NCBI RefSeq assembly: GCF_014930455.1
Contig: NZ_JAAIYO010000001.1
Coordinates: forward strand, 1,178,001 to 1,242,000
Direction of reading: 5' to 3'
Source of the DNA: Corallococcus soli
Lineage (GTDB): Bacteria; Myxococcota; Myxococcia; Myxococcales; Myxococcaceae
Length of the DNA stretch: 64,000 bases
Shown here in pieces: positions 1-8,617 of the stretch. Position numbers and translations under genes: made by a program. The notes beneath the pieces are model-generated. The model was not told where the DNA came from and ran no database searches. It saw nothing but the letters and a program-made list of their open reading frames with translations. Numbering within the stretch: position 1 is the stretch's first letter; every line of letters starts with the position of its first letter.

Positions 1-3000
1 CCTCGCGCTCCGCGTCGGGTGCGTCCGCGTAGTAGCCGAGCGTGTCGTGCAGGGCCCGGCTCAGCTCCTCGATGGAGGCCAGCCGCACGTCCAGCTCGCG
101 GTGGCGCAGCGCGGCCACCAGCCAGTCCGCGCGGCGGCGGCTGCGGTTCTCCGCCCACCAGGACGTCCACTGGCGCGGCTGCAGGCCCAGCGTGGCGCGG
201 GTGACCTCGCGCAGCGCCTCGGCGGCGGCCTGCGCGCACATCGCGTCGTCGCTGCCGGTGAGGTTGATGAGGCCCTCGATGGCGTCGCGGTCGTGCAGCG
301 TGCCCAGGGCCCGGGCCGCCAGGGAGCGGCGCAGCGCGTCCCGGCTGGTCAGCTCCTGGCGCAGGTCGCGCAGGGACGCATCCAGGCGCGGCAGGTGCTT
401 GAGCGCGGCGGCGGCCACGCGCGCGGCGCTGGAGATGTCCGGCTCCATGTCGAAGAGGCCGCGCAGCACCCCGTCCACCAGCTCCGCGTAGGGCAGGTTG
501 CCCGCGGTGAGCAGCGCCAGGTAGCGCGTGTCCGCGTCGTTCGAGTCCAGCAGCGGCGCCAGCGCGACGGCCGCGGGACGGCCCAGGCGCGACAGGGCGG
601 CGGGGATGGGGCCCAGCTCGTCCGCCTCCGGCAGCTCCACCACCGGCAGGCGGCTCCAGGCCGTGGGGCCGGGGAAGTGCTGCGCGAGCACGCGGGCGCT
701 GGCCTCGGGCGAGCGCGCCAGCTCCGCCATCGCGCTGGAGCGCTGCGCGGCGTCCGGACCCGTGAGCCGGCGCAGCAGGGGCGCGAAGTCCGGGGGCGGC
801 CGCTCCTCCGGGGACAGCACGCGCGGCGGCATGGCGGCGGCGCGGCCCAGGTTGGCCACGCCCCCCCGACCGAAGAACGGGCTCCAGCCGAGGCCCGCGA
901 CCACGGCGGGCGCGGGGGCGGGCAGGGACGCGGCCGGGAAGCCGGGCACGTCCACGTCGATGCTGATGTCCTCCTCCTCCGGCGCGCGCAGCTCGGCCAC
1001 GCGCTGCTTGCGGAAGAGGATGAGCTCTTGGAAGGCGGCCGGCAGGTCCTGGCAGAACAGGATGTAGTCGCTCAGCCGGCGCTGGCTCATCGGCTTCTGG
1101 CCGCAGTCGCCGTAGAGGATGGCCACCAGCCGGCCCTTCACCTCCACCGGGTACAGGAAGACGGTGCGCGGCGCCTGACGGCCGAACAGCTCCAGGTAGT
1201 GCCGCGTGAGCGCGTCCGGAGGCAGCGGGCCCGCGTAGCTGCCCCGCGTGACGGCCACGGTGCGGAAGACGCTGCTCGCGTCCAGCGGGATGGACACCTG
1301 CGACAGGGCGCTCGCGTCCAGGCCTTCGCCCCGCGCGTCCCAACCGCCGGCCGCGCCGCGCACCACCGCGAAGGCGGCCACGTAGTCGAACGTGCGGCGG
1401 CCGAAGCGCAGCGCCACGTCCACCAGCCGGTCGCGATCCCGCGTCGCCTCGCGCAGCGCGGAGCGAGCCTGGGGCAGCGTCCAGTCCGGCACCGGCGCTC
1501 CCGGCGCGCTCGAAGCGCCCGGCACCGGGGCGGCACCCTCGGGCGCGCCGCGCGGACGGGCCGCGCCCGGGTTCGACGCCGGGTTGCTGAAGATGATGAA
1601 CGACGGCTCGCCCCGGGGCGGCGTCGGTGGAACGGGCGGCGGGGTCGGCGTCGCGGCGCGCGCGGCTTCACGGGCCTGCTGCGCGGGCGCCGGAGGCCAT
1701 ACCGTCGTCGTCGCGGGAGCACGCGCGCCCGGGGCCTGCGGCGGCGCGGCGGGACCCTGCCGTGCGCCCTGCGCGGAGGGCTGCGGCGCCGTGGCGGGCG
1801 GCTGCGTTGCGGAGGGGCCCTGTGCGGGCGCCGTGGGCGCCGAGGCGCCCGGCCTGGCGTTCTGGGCCTGGGCAGTCGCGCTTGGTGGTGGGGTCGCCTG
1901 AGCGGAAGCGCCCGGTCGAGCCCCCTGCGCGGAAGCCGGTGGCGCGGAGACGGACGTGCCCTGCGGACCCGTCACTCCCGAGACACCGTCCGTGTTGATT
2001 CCCCGGCCCGAGGCCTGGGGCGTGGACGGGCGCGCGGAGGGCGGCTGTCCCGGGGCCTGCGGCGGCGCGGTGCGGGGCTGCGGCGGTGTCCCCGCGGTCG
2101 TGGGGGCCTGGGGCGTGGCCTGCCCCACGGGCGCCAGCACGGGCACGGCCTGCGGAGGCGGTGGGGGCCGCTCGCCGGGGGGATGGAGCGTCGGGGGCGC
2201 GCCGCCAGCGGGCGCGGTCGCGCTCCGGTTCGGGGGCGTCGCGGCGGGGGGCGGCTGCGTGGCGGGCGTGGCGCGGGCCGGCGTGCCCGGCATGTTCAGC
2301 CGCAGGGGCTCGCGCACGTACGCGGGCGGAGGGATGTCCGCGGGCGCCGGGGGCGGGGTGGGGCGCTGGACCGCGCGGGCCGACGTGACGGGGCCCGCGG
2401 AGGTGTTGAGGCGCAGGGGCTCGCGCACGTACGCGGGCGGAGGGATGTCCGCGGGCGCGGGCTCACGCGGAGCGGCGGGGCGGCCTTCGGGCGCGACGGG
2501 CTCCTGGGCGACGGAGCGCGCGAGCTGCTCCACCATGTCCACCGACATGGACTCGTCCTCGGGAGGAGGAGGCGGCGGCGGGGTGTGGCTTCCGGCCTGC
2601 TGCGCGGCCAGCGCGTCACCAAGCTGGACGAAGCGCGGAGGCAGCGGTTGGCGGTAGATGATGGAGATCCACTCGCGCACCCGCAGCTCGATGGCGACCC
2701 ACAGCTCCAGCGGCTTGCCCAGGAGGAAGCCGACTTCGTCCAGCTCCTTCTTCGGCACCGGGTAGGCGCACGCGACGTGCAGCGTGGTGCCGTCCAGGGA
2801 CAGGGGCACCACGCTCAGGCGCTCCGCGATCTTCGGCGGGATGAAGGTGGCGACCTCCTGGTTGGGCTCGAAGTCCACCAGGTTCACGGGCCGGAAGCCG
2901 GAGGCCTCGCCGAGCATGGCGAGGACGTCCTGCTCGGACATGCCGCGCTCCATCAGCGCGGTGTCGAGGTGGCCACCCTGGGCCTGGTGTTGACGCAACA

Positions 3001-3067
3001 ACTCCCCGGCCTGCTCCTGGGACAGGAGGCCGCGCGAGACGAGGTGCTGGGCAAGACGGGAAGGCAT
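1..3067 (-). CDS. GspE-N (MshEN-like) / GAF-like / HEAT-repeat protein, C-terminus cut by window edge
   Basis: The frame is open from ATG at 3067 to the left edge, giving at least 1022 residues with no stop. Residues 1-135 read as a GspE N-terminal domain; the start RLAQHLVSRGLLSQEQ resembles the MshEN motif that binds c-di-GMP in some type II secretion and pilus ATPases. Residues about 155-505 are a Pro/Ala-rich linker holding two copies of DIPPPAYVREPLRL. Residues about 520-680 look GAF-like, ending in VKGRLVAILYGDCG. The remainder (about 745 on) is alpha-helical with HEAT-like units. No Walker A or B motif is seen, so this is not a secretion ATPase. A regulatory or scaffold role is inferred. 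A perfect hairpin sits just before the start codon. Confidence 0.85.
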   Translation of the reverse strand, partial: MPSRLAQHLVSRGLLSQEQAGELLRQHQAQGGHLDTALMERGMSEQDVLAMLGEASGFRPVNLVDFEPNQEVATFIPPKIAERLSVVPLSLDGTTLHVACAYPVPKKELDEVGFLLGKPLELWVAIELRVREWISIIYRQPLPPRFVQLGDALAAQQAGSHTPPPPPPPEDESMSVDMVEQLARSVAQEPVAPEGRPAAPREPAPADIPPPAYVREPLRLNTSAGPVTSARAVQRPTPPPAPADIPPPAYVREPLRLNMPGTPARATPATQPPPAATPPNRSATAPAGGAPPTLHPPGERPPPPPQAVPVLAPVGQATPQAPTTAGTPPQPRTAPPQAPGQPPSARPSTPQASGRGINTDGVSGVTGPQGTSVSAPPASAQGARPGASAQATPPPSATAQAQNARPGASAPTAPAQGPSATQPPATAPQPSAQGARQGPAAPPQAPGARAPATTTVWPPAPAQQAREAARAATPTPPPVPPTPPRGEPSFIIFSNPASNPGAARPRGAPEGAAPVPGASSAPGAPVPDWTLPQARSALREATRDRDRLVDVALRFGRRTFDYVAAFAVVRGAAGGWDARGEGLDASALSQVSIPLDASSVFRTVAVTRGSYAGPLPPDALTRHYLELFGRQAPRTVFLYPVEVKGRLVAILYGDCGQKPMSQRRLSDYILFCQDLPAAFQELILFRKQRVAELRAPEEEDISIDVDVPGFPAASLPAPAPAVVAGLGWSPFFGRGGVANLGRAAAMPPRVLSPEERPPPDFAPLLRRLTGPDAAQRSSAMAELARSPEASARVLAQHFPGPTAWSRLPVVELPEADELGPIPAALSRLGRPAAVALAPLLDSNDADTRYLALLTAGNLPYAELVDGVLRGLFDMEPDISSAARVAAAALKHLPRLDASLRDLRQELTSRDALRRSLAARALGTLHDRDAIEGLINLTGSDDAMCAQAAAEALREVTRATLGLQPRQWTSWWAENRSRRRADWLVAALRHRELDVRLASIEELSRALHDTLGYYADAPDAERE
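2301..2457. repeat. 46-bp perfect direct repeat inside the GspE-N protein linker
   Basis: Bases 2301-2346 and 2412-2457 are identical over 46 positions. On the minus strand each copy encodes the peptide ADIPPPAYVREPLRL. The identity extends through third codon positions, which suggests a recent duplication or gene conversion, although strong GC bias also limits synonymous drift. Confidence 0.9.
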
Positions 3068-3070
3068 GAA

Positions 3071-3096
3071 GGCCGCGGCATCTTACGGCCGCGGCC
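3071..3096 (-). promoter_or_regulatory. Perfect 9-bp hairpin directly upstream of the GspE-N gene start
   Basis: GGCCGCGGC at 3071-3079 pairs with GCCGCGGCC at 3088-3096 across an 8-base loop. It lies 3 bases before the ATG at 3067 on the minus strand, where a Shine-Dalgarno site should be. It is also 21 bases past the stop of the upstream RDD gene. It could act as an attenuator/terminator or as a block on ribosome entry. There is no U-tract, so simple termination is not clearly supported. Confidence 0.5.
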
Positions 3097-3117
3097 GCAA
3101 GGCACAATGAGCCGGTT

Positions 3118-4983
3118 TCAGCTCGGTTGGACGACGAAGGTGGACGTCAGCTTGTCATGCAGGGTCTGGCCGCGTCGGTCGAACAGCGCCATCCAGAAGC
3201 CGCCCAAGAAGAGAACGAAGGAAAGCCCGGCAAGCAGGGCCCGGAAGATGGCCCGGCCCGGGGTGGGCGCCATGCCATGGGTGTCCACCAGCCGAAGTCC
3301 CAGGAGCAACCGCCCCAGGGTGCGTCCATTCCAGAGGAAGGCCGCGACGGCGCAGTACACGGTGGCGAGCACCAGCACCAGTACCATGCCCGGCAGCAGC
3401 ACGGTGTGCAGGGCGCGCAGCCACGCCACGAAGGCATCCAGCCCCGTCAGGCCCGGCTGGGGGCCCTTCACGCCCGCTATCGAAGAGGCGAGGACGATGT
3501 AGGCCGCCGCCACGGCGCCAATGGCCGCGGTGTCCACGGTGAACGACAGCAGGCGCCGCCACAGCGACGCGGGGCGCGCGTGGACCTCACCCGCGACCGG
3601 GGCCGGCGCGGGGGCCTTCGACTTCGAGGACGCGGCGGGGGCGGGCGAGGCTTCCATGCGGGACACTCCCGGGGCGGACGACGCGGAAGCGGCGGCGACG
3701 GCCGGCGTCTCCAGCGGGGGAAGGAAGGAGGGCTCGTCCGCGAGCGACAGGGCCGGCGCGAGGGCTGCGTCCCGCCGCGGCAGGCCCGAGGCGACCGGAG
3801 CCGGGTCGGAGGACTCCGCGCTGGGCGGTCCGGACGAGGCCTGGGCCTCCATGCGCGGGAGGCCGGAGGGGGCCTGGGCGGGAGCCTCCATGCGCGGGAG
3901 GCCGGAGGAGGGCTGCGCGGGCGCGGCGTCCCGACGTGGCAGGCCGGGGGCCGGCACGGGACGCGCACCGTGCGCCTCCGTACCGTAGGCCGGCGTGGGC
4001 ACGGACCCCGGACGGGGCTCCGCGCTCACCGGGGCCTGCGCCGCGCGAGGCACGGCGACACCGGGATTCTGGAAGCCCGCCTCCGACAGAGGCGGGGTGG
4101 GCGCGGCGCGCGCGGCCTGCGGGGATGCACTCGGCGGCTGCGCGGCTGCGGGACGCGGCGGGAGCACGGCGCCGGAAGTGGCGTTCGCGGGAGGCGGTGC
4201 GACGCGCGGAGGAACAGGGGCCGCAGAGGCGGGCACGGCCGCACGGGGAGCCGCGGCGCGCTCTGGCTGCGCGGGAGCCCGGCCCGGCGGACCTTCCGCG
4301 TGCGAGGCGGGAGCGCGAACCGCCGCATCCGCTTGAGGCGGGAAGGCCCGCGCGGCGTCCGTCGGCGGAGCAGGTGCACGCGGCGCTGCACGAACCGCCG
4401 CATCCGCGTGCGGGGCGGGGGCGCGAACGGTCGCATCGGCTTGCGGCGCGGCGGCGCGAACGGTCGCATCCGCGTGAGGTGCGGCGGCGCGAACGGTCGC
4501 ATCGGACGGGGGCACGGCGGCACGCAGCGTCGCATCCGCCGGCGACGCAGGGGCGCGCGCCATCGGTCCATCCGTCACGGGCACGGAAGCACGCGGCGCG
4601 GCGGCACGCGGAGGGGCGGCGGCTGGAGCCTGGGGGGGCGCCGCGGGCCGAGGCGCGGCGGCGCGGGGCGCGGCTTGAGGAGCAGGCGCACCCGTGGCCG
4701 GGCGCACCGTCGGGGTCATGCCCGGCGGGGTGATGGGGCCGCGCGGGGGCTCCATCGCGAACGCCGGCGTGCCTCGCAGCGTCTCCGGCTCCAGCGGCTC
4801 GCCATTGAGGGTGGTCGCTTCCGGGGCGTTGCGCTCCCCCAGCTTGCGGCGGTCAATGTGGATGTCGCGGTCGAGCAGGCTCGGGACGGGAGCGACCGTG
4901 GGTGGGCGCGCGGCGGTGGCGGCGCAAGCAGTGCAATCTCCGACCGGCGGCAGCGAGGCGCCGCACTTCAGGCACTTGGACAA
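3118..4983 (-). CDS. RDD-family membrane protein with N-terminal zinc ribbon and long Pro/Ala linker
   Basis: 621 residues. The N-terminus has paired cysteines (KCLKCG, then CTAC), a probable zinc ribbon. Residues about 50-460 are a low-complexity Pro/Ala linker with 11-residue tandem repeats of the DATVRAAAP type and SGLPRMEA/SGLPRRDA units. Residues about 470-621 form an RDD domain starting SLWRRLLSFTVD, with three hydrophobic spans. RDD proteins are integral membrane proteins of mostly unknown role; transport has been suggested. The start is a TTG at 4983 with a strong AGGAGG five bases upstream; no better start precedes the cysteine motif. The next gene downstream begins 50 bases after the stop. 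Confidence 0.85.
   Translation of the reverse strand: MSKCLKCGASLPPVGDCTACAATAARPPTVAPVPSLLDRDIHIDRRKLGERNAPEATTLNGEPLEPETLRGTPAFAMEPPRGPITPPGMTPTVRPATGAPAPQAAPRAAAPRPAAPPQAPAAAPPRAAAPRASVPVTDGPMARAPASPADATLRAAVPPSDATVRAAAPHADATVRAAAPQADATVRAPAPHADAAVRAAPRAPAPPTDAARAFPPQADAAVRAPASHAEGPPGRAPAQPERAAAPRAAVPASAAPVPPRVAPPPANATSGAVLPPRPAAAQPPSASPQAARAAPTPPLSEAGFQNPGVAVPRAAQAPVSAEPRPGSVPTPAYGTEAHGARPVPAPGLPRRDAAPAQPSSGLPRMEAPAQAPSGLPRMEAQASSGPPSAESSDPAPVASGLPRRDAALAPALSLADEPSFLPPLETPAVAAASASSAPGVSRMEASPAPAASSKSKAPAPAPVAGEVHARPASLWRRLLSFTVDTAAIGAVAAAYIVLASSIAGVKGPQPGLTGLDAFVAWLRALHTVLLPGMVLVLVLATVYCAVAAFLWNGRTLGRLLLGLRLVDTHGMAPTPGRAIFRALLAGLSFVLFLGGFWMALFDRRGQTLHDKLTSTFVVQPS
4388..4540 (-). repeat. 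33-bp tandem repeats in the RDD protein linker
   Basis: The 17-base string GCGCGAACGGTCGCATC occurs at 4421, 4454 and 4487, exactly 33 bases apart, with diverged units on both sides. Each unit encodes an 11-residue peptide of the form DATVRAAAPxA. About five units are recognisable. Such arrays are prone to copy-number change between strains. Confidence 0.85.
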
Positions 4984-5144
4984 CGGATCCTCCTGGCGAT
5001 GCGCACAACCGCCGCCATGAAAGGCCGCATTCAGGCCTGTAGCAAGAAAAGGACAAGCCCCCGAGGTCCCTCGCCCGAGGAACCGTCAGGGGCTCATCAA
5101 CCCAGCGGCAGCCATCCTCAGGGGACGCTGCGCGGGGGCTCACG

Positions 5145-5411
5145 CTAGGCGTGGACGCGGCGCCGTCCCGCTGCTCCGACGAGGAGTAGCACGAGGATCG
5201 ATCCCACGACGGACATGATGATGCCGGACGCATGCAGGTCGAAGAGTCGCCCGTCGCGCTGGAAGAGCGAGCCGACGAGACCGCCCACCAGCGAGCCCAC
5301 CATGCCCAGCAGGGTGGTGGCCACCAGGCCCATGCTCTGCTTGCCCGGGAGGATGGCCCGCGCGATGAGGCCCGCGATGAGGCCGATGATGATGAATGCG
5401 ATGATCCCCAT
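5145..5411 (-). CDS. GlsB/YeaQ/YmgE-family small membrane protein
   Basis: 88 residues with three hydrophobic segments and the family's glycine-rich spans (IIIGLIAGLIARAILPGK, then LLGMVGSLVGGLVG). This is the transglycosylase-associated family, often linked to stress responses, with no settled biochemical function. It ends in a short basic tail (GRRRVHA). The start ATG at 5411 follows an AAGGAGA site. A 6-bp hairpin (5431-5447) precedes the ribosome-binding site. It stands alone between rsmE and the RDD gene, all on the minus strand. Confidence 0.9.
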   Translation of the reverse strand: MGIIAFIIIGLIAGLIARAILPGKQSMGLVATTLLGMVGSLVGGLVGSLFQRDGRLFDLHASGIIMSVVGSILVLLLVGAAGRRRVHA

Positions 5412-5430
5412 GAGAGTCTCTCCTTATTGA

Positions 5431-5447
5431 GGGACCCGCGAGGTCCC
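5431..5447 (-). promoter_or_regulatory. Short hairpin between rsmE and the glsB-like gene
   Basis: GGGACC at 5431-5436 pairs with GGTCCC at 5442-5447 around a 5-base loop. It lies 74 bases past the rsmE stop and about 20 bases before the glsB-like start on the same strand. It may end rsmE transcripts or structure the leader of the next gene. No U-tract follows, so the role is uncertain. Confidence 0.4.
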
Positions 5448-5520
5448 GAATGGCAGAAACGTAGGAATGGGCACACGGATCCGTGACCCAGGCTGGGGAG
5501 AGGGGCTGTCCGCCCGCCTG

Positions 5521-6255
5521 CTACCCGAGCGAGCCGTCCAGGTGCTGCATCACCGCGAGCGCCGCGAGCGCCGCCGTCTCCGTCCGCAGGATGCGCGCCC
5601 CCAGCGTGACGGGCCGCGCTCCCAGCTCGCGCAAGCCCGTGACCTCCTCGCGCGCCAGCCCGCCTTCGGGGCCAATCACCAGCGCCACCGGGGTGCCCGG
5701 CCCCACGCTCCGGAACGCCTCGCCCAGCGGCACCGCGGACTCCTCTTCATCCAGCACCAGCAGGAGCGTGCCCGGCGTCAGTGAGCGCGCGGCCTCCAGG
5801 AGCGGACGCGGTGGGTGCACGCGCGGCACGTCGTCGCGGCGACACTGGCGCGCGGCCTCCTCGACGATCTTCGACCACCGCTGGGTGCGCTCCTCCGCGC
5901 GCTTCGGCTCCAGCTTCACCACGCTGCGCGCGGTCGCCACCGGGTGGAACGCGGTGGCCCCCAATTCGGTGCCCTTCTGCAGCACCCACTCCAGCTTGTC
6001 CCCCTTGGGCAGTCCCTGGAGCACGCTCATCTCGCGCGCGGGCGGCGTCACGCGCACGGTGCCCAGCACCAGCCGCACGTCCTCCGCGCCCAGGCCGCTG
6101 ACGCGCGCCTCGAAGGCGCGGCCCTGGCCGTCGAACACCTCCAGCGCGTCGCCGTCCGCGAGCCGCAGCACGTGCACCAGGTAGTGGCGGCGCTCGCCCG
6201 TGAGCGTCACGTCGGAAGGGGCGGGCTCGGGCAGGGGGACGAAGAGGCGGACCAC
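5521..6255 (-). CDS. rsmE: 16S rRNA m3U1498 methyltransferase RsmE
   Basis: 244 residues, the usual family length. It starts VRLFVPLPEP and has the RsmE features: the N-terminal PUA-like part with RRHYLVHVLRL, then the SPOUT-type knot with ALVIGPEGGLAREEV and the C-terminal LGARILRTETAALAAL. It methylates N3 of U1498 in 16S rRNA, in the cytoplasm, using S-adenosylmethionine. I chose the GTG at 6255, which has AAGGAA six bases upstream and begins right at the conserved N-terminus. The same frame extends upstream to 6573, but that extension has no family similarity and would run into the divergent asparaginase gene. Confidence 0.93.
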   Translation of the reverse strand: MVRLFVPLPEPAPSDVTLTGERRHYLVHVLRLADGDALEVFDGQGRAFEARVSGLGAEDVRLVLGTVRVTPPAREMSVLQGLPKGDKLEWVLQKGTELGATAFHPVATARSVVKLEPKRAEERTQRWSKIVEEAARQCRRDDVPRVHPPRPLLEAARSLTPGTLLLVLDEEESAVPLGEAFRSVGPGTPVALVIGPEGGLAREEVTGLRELGARPVTLGARILRTETAALAALAVMQHLDGSLG

Positions 6256-6415
6256 GGCGACTTCCTTGGAGGAGGGGCGCGAAGGATTCAGCACCCCCCG
6301 CCCGGACACCAGCCCCGGCTTCCCCTTTTTTGGACACGCCTCCCCTGGAAGCCCCGGACGCGCCCCGGTGCGGCGGGACACGCGGACGCCCGCCCTGCTA
6401 TGGGCCGCCACGCCC

Positions 6416-7423
6416 ATGTCCACCTCCACGCCCACCTTCGTCGTCGAGTCCACCCGCTCCGGCTTCGTCGAGTCCCTCCACGTCGTCTCCGTCGCGGTGG
6501 TGAGCGCGGAGGGCGAGCTCGTCGCGGCGGCCGGGGACCCGGACCGCGTCACCTTCTGGCGCTCGGCGGCCAAGCCCTTCCAGTCGCTGCCCCTGGTGCA
6601 GGACGGCGCGGCGGACCGCTACGGCTTCGGCTCGCGCGAACTGGCGCTGGCGTGCGCGTCCCACTCCAGCGAACCCGTGCACCGCGCGCTCGCCATGCAG
6701 ATGCTGCGCGCGTCAGGTTGTGACGAGAACCAGCTCGCGTGCGGCCCGCATCCCCCGCTGTCACAGGCCGTGGCGGAGGAGGCCTTGCGCGCGGGCGTGG
6801 CGCTGACGCCCCGGTGGAACAACTGCTCCGGCAAGCACGCGGGGATGCTCGCGCTGGCCCGGCACCACGGGTGGGACCCGAAGGGCTACGCCAGCGCCGG
6901 CCACCCGGTGCAGGAGCGCATCCAGGATGAAATCGCGAAGTGGACGGGCCTGCCGCGCGACGCGCTGGTGACGGGCGTGGATGGCTGCCTCGCGGTGTGC
7001 TTCGGCCTGCCCCTGCGCGCCATGGCCACCGCGTGGGCCCGCTTCGGCATCTCCGAGGACCCCGGCGCGCGCCGCCTGCGTGAAGCGATGCTGGCGCACC
7101 CGGAGCTGGTCGCGGGGAAGGGGCGTGCCTGCACGGACCTGATGACGGCCTTCCAGGGTGAGGCCGTGGTGAAGATTGGCGCGGAGGGCGTCTACTGCGC
7201 CGCGCTGCCCCGGGCCCGGCTGGGCGTGGCCCTCAAGGTGGAGGACGGCGATGCCCGCTGCGCCCCGCCCGCGCTGCTCACCGTGCTCCGCTTCGTGGCC
7301 GAACAGCAGGGCATCCCGCTGCCCATGACGGGCCTGGAACACCACGCGGAGCCGCGCCTCTTCAACACCCGGGGCGAAGCGGTGGGCTCCCTGCGCGTGG
7401 CCGGGTCGCTCGGCTTCGCGTGA
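6416..7423 (+). CDS. L-asparaginase II family protein
   Basis: 335 residues of the asparaginase II family (Rhizobium etli AnsA type, unrelated to E. coli AnsB). Seen motifs: FWRSAAKPFQSLPL, an early SHSSEPVH segment, WNNCSGKHAGML (the SGKH region carries active-site residues in this family) and GVDGCLAV. The predicted reaction is asparagine to aspartate plus ammonia. The ATG at 6416 starts just before the conserved TFVVESTRSG block but lacks a clear Shine-Dalgarno sequence; an in-frame extension upstream runs into the divergent rsmE gene and is not favoured. It stands alone, convergent with prmA, with a strong double hairpin between them. Confidence 0.9.
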   Translation: MSTSTPTFVVESTRSGFVESLHVVSVAVVSAEGELVAAAGDPDRVTFWRSAAKPFQSLPLVQDGAADRYGFGSRELALACASHSSEPVHRALAMQMLRASGCDENQLACGPHPPLSQAVAEEALRAGVALTPRWNNCSGKHAGMLALARHHGWDPKGYASAGHPVQERIQDEIAKWTGLPRDALVTGVDGCLAVCFGLPLRAMATAWARFGISEDPGARRLREAMLAHPELVAGKGRACTDLMTAFQGEAVVKIGAEGVYCAALPRARLGVALKVEDGDARCAPPALLTVLRFVAEQQGIPLPMTGLEHHAEPRLFNTRGEAVGSLRVAGSLGFA

Positions 7424-7560
7424 CGCCCGGAGACCGGCTGTAGCGCGGAAGGTCACACGCGCGCCGCGCCCCGTAACCCGCCCCGCTACAACCCAGGGAG
7501 GCCCCGTCCGGCCCTTCTCCGGGGAGCCGGGACACGCCAGGCGGGCATGGGGACTGCAAT

Positions 7561-7619
7561 GACTCCCGGCACACGGCGGGAGTCGCGAGGTCCTGAGGTA
7601 AAGGGGGAAAGCCTCGCGA
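7561..7619. terminator. Double hairpin between convergent asparaginase and prmA genes
   Basis: Two perfect inverted repeats sit back to back. GACTCCCG (7561-7568) pairs with CGGGAGTC (7577-7584) across 8 bases. TCGCGAGG (7583-7590) pairs with CCTCGCGA (7612-7619) across 21 bases. They share two bases, so the two stems would compete slightly. Placement between two gene ends supports a bidirectional terminator, although no U-tract is present, as is common in very GC-rich genomes. Confidence 0.6.
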
Positions 7620-7676
7620 GTCCAAGGCAGGGGTCGGGTTGGCGGACACCGTTCGCGACCCGGCCCCCCTTTGTTT

Positions 7677-8543
7677 TCAGCGCTGCAAGTCGATGCGCAC
7701 CCACTCGCCCTGCTGCGCGCCCGCCAGCACCTTGCACCCGAGCTGGCGGAACGCGGCCTCCACGTCCACGCGCTGGTGCGCGAGCACGCCCGCGAGCACC
7801 AGCCGGTCCTTCGCCTTGGCGACGATGAGGGGCGCCAGTTCAATCAGCGTGTTGGCCAGGATGTTGGCGAGCACCAGGTCGAAGGTGCCCGGCACCTGCG
7901 TCAGTTCGCGCTCGGAGATGTCCAGGTCCGGCGTCGCGTTGTCGGTGCAGTTCTCCCGCGCCAGCTCCACGCAGACGGGGTCGTTGTCGGTGCCCACCAC
8001 GGTGCCCGCGCCCAGCTTCTTCGCGGCGATGGCGAGCACGCCCGTGCCGGTGCCCACGTCCAGCACGCTCGCGCCGGGGTGCGTGGCCATGAAGTCGTCC
8101 ACCGCGGCCAGGCACAGCGCGGTGGTGGGGTGGTCCCCCGTGCCGAAGGCCATCTTCGGCTCAATGACGATGCGCAGCTTGTCCTTGGGCGCGTTCTCCG
8201 CTTCCCAGGGCGGGCCCACCCAGAGGCGGCCCACCTGCACGGACTTGATGAGCGACTTCCACTCGTTGCTCCAGTCCTGCTGGGGCTGCTCGTCCAGGGT
8301 GATGCGCGCGTTGGGGTGGGACTCGGCCACGGCGTCGCGGGCGGCCTCGGCGCTCTCGCGGTCCTCGAAGTAGGCGACGACGATGGCCTCACCCGGGGGA
8401 GGCGCGCGCACGCCCGGCATGATGGGCATGTCGGGATCGCGGACCTCCAGGCCCAGGGCGCCGGACTCATGGAGCAGGTCCTGGAGAATCTCGGACGCTT
8501 CCTCCGCGATATCCACGGTGAGTGAAAGGTAGGTCTGGGACAT
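7677..8543 (-). CDS. prmA: Ribosomal protein L11 methyltransferase PrmA
   Basis: 288 residues. The C-terminal half is a class I methyltransferase fold with the SAM-binding motif VLDVGTGTGVLAIAA and the post-motif NILANTLIELAP typical of PrmA (equivalent to the NPP(Y/F) block). The N-terminal half is the PrmA substrate-recognition domain, starting SQTYLSLTVDI with GALGLEVRDPD. The middle has KMAFGTGDHPTTALCL, a family signature. It methylates ribosomal protein L11 on several amino groups. The ATG at 8543 begins at the conserved N-terminus. Confidence 0.93.
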   Translation of the reverse strand: MSQTYLSLTVDIAEEASEILQDLLHESGALGLEVRDPDMPIMPGVRAPPPGEAIVVAYFEDRESAEAARDAVAESHPNARITLDEQPQQDWSNEWKSLIKSVQVGRLWVGPPWEAENAPKDKLRIVIEPKMAFGTGDHPTTALCLAAVDDFMATHPGASVLDVGTGTGVLAIAAKKLGAGTVVGTDNDPVCVELARENCTDNATPDLDISERELTQVPGTFDLVLANILANTLIELAPLIVAKAKDRLVLAGVLAHQRVDVEAAFRQLGCKVLAGAQQGEWVRIDLQR

Positions 8544-8617
8544 GCGCCCCTTCTACCCCAGCCGGTGCGGCGTGGAAGCGCCGTTGGACGCTCCCACGCA
8601 CGTCAGTTCCGACCCCG

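Noticed and set aside
47-3502. Very long open frame on the plus strand opposite the GspE-N gene
   Set aside because: The minus strand encodes recognisable domains here. The plus frame is an Arg/Gly/Ala-rich shadow caused by G/C at third codon positions.
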